IMG/VR virus record: IMGVR_UViG_3300017749_003078
Span: 1-29,050 of that record
Reading direction: 5' to 3' (one strand)
DNA: 29,050 nucleotides
Origin: a virus
Part shown: positions 24,179-29,050 of the stretch, piece after piece
Position numbering within the stretch: position 1 is the first letter of the stretch
How the letters are laid out: each line of letters opens with the position of its first letter
Made by a program: the position numbers and the translations under genes
The notes under the pieces: model-generated
Database searches by the model: none
The model's input: only the letters and a program-made list of their open reading frames with translations
Told to the model about the DNA's origin: nothing

Positions 24179-24815
24179 TATTAGCATTATTATAAGAAAT
24201 AGAAACGAGGCTGAGTTTATAGGATTTGCTATTCAATCTTGTTTAGATCATTTCAAAAAACCAGAAATTATAATAGTAGATAATAAATCTACTGATGATT
24301 CATTAGAAATTGTCAATTTATTTAAAGATCGAACTACAATTAAAATTATATCAATTGACGACTATACGCCTGGCAAATCAATTAATATGGGTGTTAAACA
24401 ATGTTCTAATGATTATATTTTAGTATTGTCAGCTCATGCTCAGATTACTAACATGAATCTTGAACGAGTTGTAATGCATTTTAAAAACAGAAATGTAGCA
24501 GTATTTGGAAATCAAATTCCTATATATAAAGGCAAAAAAATATCGAAAAGATATATATGGAGTCATTTTTCTGAAGAAGAAACATTGGATATGTATTCGG
24601 AAATAGAACAACGTTATTTTCTTCACAATGCATTTTGTTTTTATGAAAAAGCTGTTTTAGTTAATAATCCAATGCCAGAACAATATCCAGGCAAAGAAGA
24701 TAGATATTGGGCAAAAGATATGATAGATAAACATCAGCATTATATTTACGAACCATCTATATCAGTTAATCATTTTTATACTGGTAATGGAGCAACTTGG
24801 AAGGGAATAGGATGA
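24171..24815 (+). CDS. Glycosyltransferase family 2 (GT-A) with SAH in place of DxD
   Basis: A 214-residue GT2 enzyme: ISIIIRNRNEAEFIGFAIQS at the N-terminus, IIIVDNKSTDDS (33-44), GKSINMGV, then VLSAHAQ at 85-91 where most relatives have a DxD metal site. GKEDRYWAKDM (about 174-184) supplies the E-D region of the catalytic base. It overlaps the NeuB-like gene by 8 bases, so it is a candidate to use the CMP-nonulosonate made upstream, although sialyltransferases normally belong to other families. Confidence 0.82.
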   Translation: MDNISIIIRNRNEAEFIGFAIQSCLDHFKKPEIIIVDNKSTDDSLEIVNLFKDRTTIKIISIDDYTPGKSINMGVKQCSNDYILVLSAHAQITNMNLERVVMHFKNRNVAVFGNQIPIYKGKKISKRYIWSHFSEEETLDMYSEIEQRYFLHNAFCFYEKAVLVNNPMPEQYPGKEDRYWAKDMIDKHQHYIYEPSISVNHFYTGNGATWKGIG

Positions 24816-25549
24816 ATATATTAGCAGTATTAGTTAACTATGGTAACGAACAATTAAATTATTTACAACAAGTTGTTACTGAGTTAAAGGGATTTCAAAA
24901 ATATAATGTAACCGTTATAGTTAATTCTAATATCCCATTAAATCAGATTAACGGTATTGATAATTTAAATGTAATAAAACTAAACGATTACCAACTATTA
25001 CCATTAACATGTAGAAAGGTAATATGGGATTATAGGAATAATTTTGATATTTTTATGTTTGGGGAAAATGATCATTTATTTAAAGAGCATCATGTAGACA
25101 AGTATTTAGAATATAATAAAATCTTACCAAAAGATAGGATAACCGGATTAATACAATACGAAGAAAATGAAACAGGTAAATATTATCCAGCATATCACGC
25201 TCATTACAAATGGGATAGTAACAGTGTAGAAGAATATGATAATAAAAAGTTTGCACATTTTACTAATATACATCAAGCTACATTTATATTAACAAAAGAA
25301 CAGTTATTAGATATAGGAAATAAATATGATTTTACTAAATTTTTTGGACCATCACAATATAGTGTAAAATGTAAAGTAAATACAGATATATATCAATTCT
25401 GTGATATGAAAAAATTAATTTGTATAAGTGAATTTGAAGATAATCTAATTCATCATTTACCTAATATATATATTAATGGTATAAATGGAAGAGCAAAATT
25501 AGGACATAGTCATACACATATGTTAAATTCAATTAAGGAAATATTATGA
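24812..25549 (+). CDS. Putative GT-A glycosyltransferase
   Basis: A 245-residue protein. It begins MNILAVLVNYGNEQLNYLQQVV, has FDIFMFGENDHLF (about 82-94) where END-H may serve as the metal or donor site, and then a Tyr/His-rich acceptor region. No strong family match is visible, but its fold-like order and its neighbours argue for a glycosyltransferase. The ATG at 24812 overlaps the upstream stop (ATGA); a TTG at 24797 is less likely. Confidence 0.55.
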   Translation: MNILAVLVNYGNEQLNYLQQVVTELKGFQKYNVTVIVNSNIPLNQINGIDNLNVIKLNDYQLLPLTCRKVIWDYRNNFDIFMFGENDHLFKEHHVDKYLEYNKILPKDRITGLIQYEENETGKYYPAYHAHYKWDSNSVEEYDNKKFAHFTNIHQATFILTKEQLLDIGNKYDFTKFFGPSQYSVKCKVNTDIYQFCDMKKLICISEFEDNLIHHLPNIYINGINGRAKLGHSHTHMLNSIKEIL

Positions 25550-26136
25550 TAAATTTAGAAGAAAAAGTAAATCAATTATATAATACTAAATCTGATATTA
25601 ATGAGCATCTCCCAACAATAATAAGATATGGACAAGAATGTGATCATATTACTGAAATGGGAGTTCGTAGTATTTTATCTACATGGGGTTGGTTAGCAGC
25701 TGCTCCTAAGAAAAAATTAATTTCATATGATTTACAAAATCCAAGTAACTGGGGTGGCAATATTAATGATGTTGAGGAAACTGCAAAAGCATATGGCATA
25801 GACTTTGAGTTTATTGAAGCTGATGTTTTGAAGATTGATATTGAAGAAACTGATTTACTATTCATTGATACATGGCATCATTATAATCAATTAACCGCTG
25901 AATTAAAAAAACATTCCGATAAGGTAAAAAAATACATATGTTTCCATGACACAACTTCATATGAACATCATAGCGAACCAACTACTTCAGAAAATTCATA
26001 TTCAGATGAATTAATATGGGAAAAGGGTCTATGGGATGCTGTTACTGAATTTTTAGATACAAACGCAGATACATGGAAATTAAAAGAACGATTTACTAAC
26101 AATAATGGCTTTACAATTATAGAACGTATTAAATGA
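25546..26136 (+). CDS. SAM-dependent methyltransferase-like protein
   Basis: A 196-residue protein with a class I methyltransferase-type core: ITEMGVRSILSTWGWLAAAP (glycine-region strand and helix), KKLISYDLQNP, FEFIEADVLKIDI and TDLLFIDTWHHYNQL, followed by KKYICFHDTTSYEHH. This order resembles the Methyltransf_24 / cephalosporin-hydroxylase-like group found in glycan clusters. It may methylate or hydroxylate a sugar. A general DNA methyltransferase motif (such as DPPY) is absent. Confidence 0.68.
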   Translation: MINLEEKVNQLYNTKSDINEHLPTIIRYGQECDHITEMGVRSILSTWGWLAAAPKKKLISYDLQNPSNWGGNINDVEETAKAYGIDFEFIEADVLKIDIEETDLLFIDTWHHYNQLTAELKKHSDKVKKYICFHDTTSYEHHSEPTTSENSYSDELIWEKGLWDAVTEFLDTNADTWKLKERFTNNNGFTIIERIK

Positions 26137-26843
26137 AAATAATTTATAGAATATCGGATGCTGGTTATAAGAAAGAGAAACCAAATTATATAGACAATGA
26201 AACATGTTTAGTAAATGCATCAACAAAATTTGAACGAGAAGATTGGTTAGTTATTGCTGATAATTGTAGTGATGAAACTATGAAGATGGTGAAAGCAGTA
26301 ACAACGTCTTTTCATTTAGGCGATAGTAAAGTTAAATCTGTTTCGGTGGGACATGGAGCTGGTACATTTAATTTGGCATTAGACGAAGCTTTAAAATATG
26401 ATGATGATGACATAGTTTATTTTATTGAAAATGATTATATACACAAACCAGAGTCTGTAAAGATAATGCAAGAAGGATTTGCGTTAGGAGCATCATTTGT
26501 AGCATTATATGATCATCCAGATAAATATCTTGATCCAAGCAAAGGAGGTAATCCATATTGCCAAGGCGGTGGTGAAGATACGAGAGTATATCTAACTAAC
26601 AGTTGTCATTGGAAAATAACCAATAGCACAACTATGACGTTTGCTGCAAAAGTATCTACATTGAAACGAGTAGAAGCAACATTGAGAAAACATACGTCAG
26701 GAACACACCCAGATGATTTTCAAATGTTTTTAGAGTTAAGACAGCAAGGGGAGTTGTTAATAACACCATTACCAGGTTATGCTACACATGGAGAGACAGC
26801 TTGGCTATCACCACTAACCAATTGGGAAGCATATACGTTATGA
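26133..26843 (+). CDS. Putative GT-A glycosyltransferase (family 2-like)
   Basis: A 236-residue protein: LVIADNCSDETMKMVKA (39-55) corresponds to the GT2 D-N-x-S-D-x-T strand, GHGAGTFNLALDEAL to the family GxxxARNxGL segment, and VYFIENDYIHKPESV (95-109) to the metal-site strand, with E-N-D in place of DxD. The later TWPDDFQMF-like HPDDFQMFLELR may hold the catalytic base. The E-N-D motif is shared with the protein at 24812. Coupled by ATGA overlaps at both ends. Confidence 0.68.
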   Translation: MKIIYRISDAGYKKEKPNYIDNETCLVNASTKFEREDWLVIADNCSDETMKMVKAVTTSFHLGDSKVKSVSVGHGAGTFNLALDEALKYDDDDIVYFIENDYIHKPESVKIMQEGFALGASFVALYDHPDKYLDPSKGGNPYCQGGGEDTRVYLTNSCHWKITNSTTMTFAAKVSTLKRVEATLRKHTSGTHPDDFQMFLELRQQGELLITPLPGYATHGETAWLSPLTNWEAYTL

Positions 26844-27595
26844 TATCAGTAATAATACCAACATATAAATCTCCAGAGTATTTAGACTTATGTTTAGAGT
26901 CTGCGATAAAAGGACAACAGAATAAAAATCAAATTATAGTTGTAGTCGATGGACATTATGATATAAATAATGAAGTATTAAATAAGCATAGTGAACATAT
27001 TGACATTCTCAATATAGAACAAAACGTTGGTTTATGTAAGGGAACTAACTTAGGCGTAATGAATGCCCGCTATGACAAAGTGTTAATTGTTAATGATGAC
27101 AATGTGTTTCCTACAGAGTGGGACATTATTTTACAGTTAAATTGGGTATCTGGAGCTATAATTTCTCCTAATCAAATTGAACCATTCCCTAGTATGTTTT
27201 CCCAATTCCATATTAATGATCTGGGAAAAACTGTAGATGAATTTAACTTGAATAAATTTTGGGAATATGAAAAATATATATCTAAAGAAAAACAAGATGG
27301 TTTTGGTTCAACATTACCAATATTCATGTCTAAGCTAGACTATTTAAAAATTGGCGGATGGGATGAAAACTATCAATTGGGAATGGTAGCAGATTGGGAT
27401 TTCTTTTTAAAAGCAAATTTAAATAGTTTAGCTCTAATTCGATTATATAATCTACATTTCTATCACTTTGCTTCAGCATCAACTAATGGTGAATCACGAA
27501 TAAAGGCTGAACGGTCTGGCCATGAATATGCTAAATATAAATGGGGCGGATATATACAACACGATCCCGAATCAAATAAAAAATTTATAGATTAA
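26840..27595 (+). CDS. Glycosyltransferase family 2 (GT-A)
   Basis: A 251-residue GT2 enzyme with ISVIIPTYKSPEYLDLCLES at the start, IIVVVDGHYD, NIEQNVGLCKGTNLGV, VLIVNDDNVFPTEWD (metal-site strand with D-D-N), and GGWDENYQLGMVADWDFFLKA, which contains the typical catalytic W-D-x2-D-F region. It is the last gene of the island. The ATG at 26840 overlaps the previous stop; an upstream TTG at 26801 is unlikely. Confidence 0.88.
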   Translation: MISVIIPTYKSPEYLDLCLESAIKGQQNKNQIIVVVDGHYDINNEVLNKHSEHIDILNIEQNVGLCKGTNLGVMNARYDKVLIVNDDNVFPTEWDIILQLNWVSGAIISPNQIEPFPSMFSQFHINDLGKTVDEFNLNKFWEYEKYISKEKQDGFGSTLPIFMSKLDYLKIGGWDENYQLGMVADWDFFLKANLNSLALIRLYNLHFYHFASASTNGESRIKAERSGHEYAKYKWGGYIQHDPESNKKFID

Positions 27596-27620
27596 TTTTA
27601 AACGATACATATTTATTATT

Positions 27621-27626
27621 AAAGGA
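27621..27626 (+). promoter_or_regulatory. Shine-Dalgarno-like site of the endolysin gene
   Basis: AAAGGA lies six bases before the ATG at 27633, in a 37-base spacer that separates the glycan island from the lysis region. The spacer also has A/T-rich ATATTTATTATTAAA that could hold a promoter. No clear terminator hairpin is visible after the island. Confidence 0.4.
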
Positions 27627-27632
27627 TTAAAT

Positions 27633-28550
27633 ATGTTATTAAAAATAGGCTCAAAAGGGTCGTTAGTCAAAGAATTACAGCGAGCATTGGGCATAACAGA
27701 CGATGGAATATTTGGTAAAGGGACTGAATCCACAGTCAAAAAATTTCAAAAAGATAATAATTTAACTGCTGATGGGGTAGTAGGATCTAAAACATGGGAA
27801 GTTATAGGTATTGATACTGACAACGAAATTTCCGCACAAGAATCAGAATATACAACTAAAGATGGATTAACAATCGATCGACAATATCTAGATAAAGATG
27901 AGTACGTTAGAGATTATGGCAAAATAGAACCTTTAGGATTCTTTATACATCATACAGCAGGTTGGGATAATCCTTTTAACACTGTGAGTAATTGGAATAG
28001 AGATAAGAGAGGTAGAGTTGCTACTCAGTACTGTATCGGTGGAACAAACGTTAAAGGTAAGGAAGCTAAATATGATGGTGTAGTTGTAGAATGTTTTCCT
28101 AACAACTACTTAGGATGGCACCTAGGTAAAGTAGGCAATTTCCAAATTTCTAAGATGTCTGGTGGTGTTGAGCTTAATAACTTTGGATACCTCAAAAAGA
28201 AAGGCGACAAATATTATACATATGTAAATACAGAAGTTCAGCCGGAGTTTGTTTGCGACTTAGGTTATAAGTTTAGAGGACACCAATATTGGCACGCATA
28301 TTCAAATAAACAAATTGAGAGTTTACGGCTCTTGATTCTTCACCTACGTGATATTTATCCTAAAATGGATTTGGTAAATGGATTACCAAAACTATTAAAA
28401 GAAGGAGTTGCCCCAGCAGATGCATTTGAATTTAACTCAGACGCATATAATGCTAAGCAATTTGGACTATGGACACACACTAATGTTCGTAAAGATAAGT
28501 TCGATTGTTTTCCGCAACTAGAACTAGTAGAAATGTTAAAACAATTATAA
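27633..28550 (+). CDS. Endolysin: peptidoglycan-binding domain plus N-acetylmuramoyl-L-alanine amidase
   Basis: A 305-residue cell-wall hydrolase. Residues 1-60 form a PG_binding_1 domain (LKIGSKGSLVKELQRALG ... DGIFGKGTESTVKKFQ ... VVGSKTWEVIG). Residues about 100-295 form an Amidase_2-type domain. F-I-H106-H-T-A holds the first zinc His, H282 in WTHTNVRKDKFD and D291 are candidates for the other ligands, and TQYCIGG and GWHLG fit the active-site strands. It cleaves the amide bond between muramic acid and the stem peptide. No signal peptide, so it needs a holin for release. Confidence 0.9.
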   Translation: MLLKIGSKGSLVKELQRALGITDDGIFGKGTESTVKKFQKDNNLTADGVVGSKTWEVIGIDTDNEISAQESEYTTKDGLTIDRQYLDKDEYVRDYGKIEPLGFFIHHTAGWDNPFNTVSNWNRDKRGRVATQYCIGGTNVKGKEAKYDGVVVECFPNNYLGWHLGKVGNFQISKMSGGVELNNFGYLKKKGDKYYTYVNTEVQPEFVCDLGYKFRGHQYWHAYSNKQIESLRLLILHLRDIYPKMDLVNGLPKLLKEGVAPADAFEFNSDAYNAKQFGLWTHTNVRKDKFDCFPQLELVEMLKQL

Positions 28551-28579
28551 ATTATAAACAAAAAAAAAGGTTTTATATT

Positions 28580-28852
28580 ATGAACAAGTTACTTTTAAAC
28601 ATTAAAGGAAAACTTATGGCGTTTGGTAATATCTTTAAAGACGACAATGATATCAACGAAAAAAGTGTAGTTGGATTTGCTTCATTTGCAGTAATGGTAA
28701 TATTTGCAGTAGCAGATGTCGTTACTGGATGGGGTGGGGGTGATTTAGTAATTAATGAATTTATATACAATTCATTTTTATGGATTACATTAGGAAGTTT
28801 CGGAATTGCAGAAGCTGGTAAAATATTCAAATCAAACAACACAGAACAATAA
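28580..28852 (+). CDS. Holin-like small membrane protein
   Basis: A 90-residue protein with a polar N-terminal part, then two probable membrane helices at about 31-49 (VGFASFAVMVIFAVADVVT) and 63-82 (YNSFLWITLGSFGIAEAG), joined by a short Gly-rich turn, and a polar tail. The layout and position right after the endolysin fit a phage holin. An internal ATG at 28616, preceded by AAAGGAA, would give a 78-residue form, and a dual start (as in holin/antiholin pairs) is possible. Function is inferred from context. Confidence 0.6.
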   Translation: MNKLLLNIKGKLMAFGNIFKDDNDINEKSVVGFASFAVMVIFAVADVVTGWGGGDLVINEFIYNSFLWITLGSFGIAEAGKIFKSNNTEQ

Positions 28853-28855
28853 GGC

Positions 28856-29050
28856 ATGAAACAGTTTTTATTATTACTACTAAGTGTTATACCATTTATT
28901 AATTTTGCACAATCACCTTGCAGTTTTGATAGCACTAATGCATTTCAACAATGTATCAACGGAGGAAGTCAAACACTTATTATATATGAGTGGTGGAATG
29001 ACACTACTAATTGCAGTGAAGATGTTGTTTCTATAGAATATTCAAACTCT
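28856..29050 (+). CDS. Secreted protein, N-terminal part (3' truncated by window)
   Basis: The first 65 codons of a gene that runs past the window edge. Residues 1-19 form a clear signal peptide (MKQFLLLLLSVIPFINFAQ) with a cleavage point after FA or FAQ, as is typical of Flavobacteriia exported proteins. The visible mature part has several Cys (CSFDSTN, QQCING, NCSED). Function unknown. It begins three bases after the holin-like gene, with only a weak AAGG element before it. An exported protein in the lysis region could act in the periplasm or outer membrane, for example as a spanin-like factor, but that is a guess. Confidence 0.7.
   Translation, partial: MKQFLLLLLSVIPFINFAQSPCSFDSTNAFQQCINGGSQTLIIYEWWNDTTNCSEDVVSIEYSNS

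Noticed and set aside
28573-28935. Minus-strand reading frame of 120 codons opposite the holin-like gene
   Set aside because: It mirrors the + strand genes there, has no family pattern, and no other minus-strand gene exists in the window.
1-29050. tRNA genes, CRISPR arrays, insertion sequences or integrase/attachment sites
   Set aside because: Spacers are all under about 75 bases and none holds a cloverleaf, regular direct repeats with spacers, or transposase or integrase genes.

Overview
This window is a segment of a lytic, tailed-phage genome of the T4-like (myovirus) replication type. It is AT-rich, all genes lie on the + strand, and most genes abut or overlap by a few bases. The evidence is a family B DNA polymerase of the gp43 type, a gp45-type sliding clamp, a gp44-type clamp-loader ATPase, a probable gp62-type small clamp-loader subunit, a dUTPase, a GroES-like co-chaperonin and an endolysin. 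The host is probably a member of the Bacteroidota (Flavobacteriia-like). This rests on a signal peptide of the type ...FINFAQ|S at the right edge, A/T-rich leaders with few Shine-Dalgarno sites, and low G+C; it is an inference.

Region 1 (1-2517) holds the end of folE (GTP cyclohydrolase I), a queD-like gene, a small membrane protein and queE. Together these form a 7-carboxy-7-deazaguanine (CDG) pathway. They are followed by a mini-thioredoxin, a GroES-like protein and a small three-helix membrane protein. Region 2 (2518-8663) has the DNA polymerase and then five overlapping genes: an unknown protein, a TagD-like nucleotidyltransferase, a second QueD-like (T-fold) protein, a GT-B glycosyltransferase and a DpdA-like transglycosylase. 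Region 3 (8676-14750) carries clamp, dUTPase, clamp loader, a run of small accessory genes, a Cas4/AddB-like Fe-S nuclease and a SLOG/DUF2493-like protein.

Region 4 (14780-27595) is a 12.8 kb glycan island of 15 genes, translationally coupled over most of its length. It has nine known or probable glycosyltransferases, two NAD-dependent epimerases, a D-2-hydroxyacid dehydrogenase, a NeuA-like cytidylyltransferase, a NeuB-like nonulosonate synthase and a methyltransferase-like protein. Region 5 (27633-29050) is a lysis region: a peptidoglycan-binding amidase, a holin-like membrane protein and the start of a secreted protein.

The most interesting system is the 7-deazaguanine DNA modification pathway built into the replication module. 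FolE, QueD and QueE would make CDG, and DpdA would insert a 7-deazaguanine base into phage DNA. No queC is visible here, so the inserted base could be CDG itself unless queC lies elsewhere. The tight linkage of dpdA with a glycosyltransferase, a nucleotidyltransferase and a second T-fold protein suggests, as a hypothesis, further decoration of the modified base. The second system is the glycan island, with an apparent nonulosonic (sialic-acid-like) acid branch. It could modify the host surface or phage structural proteins.
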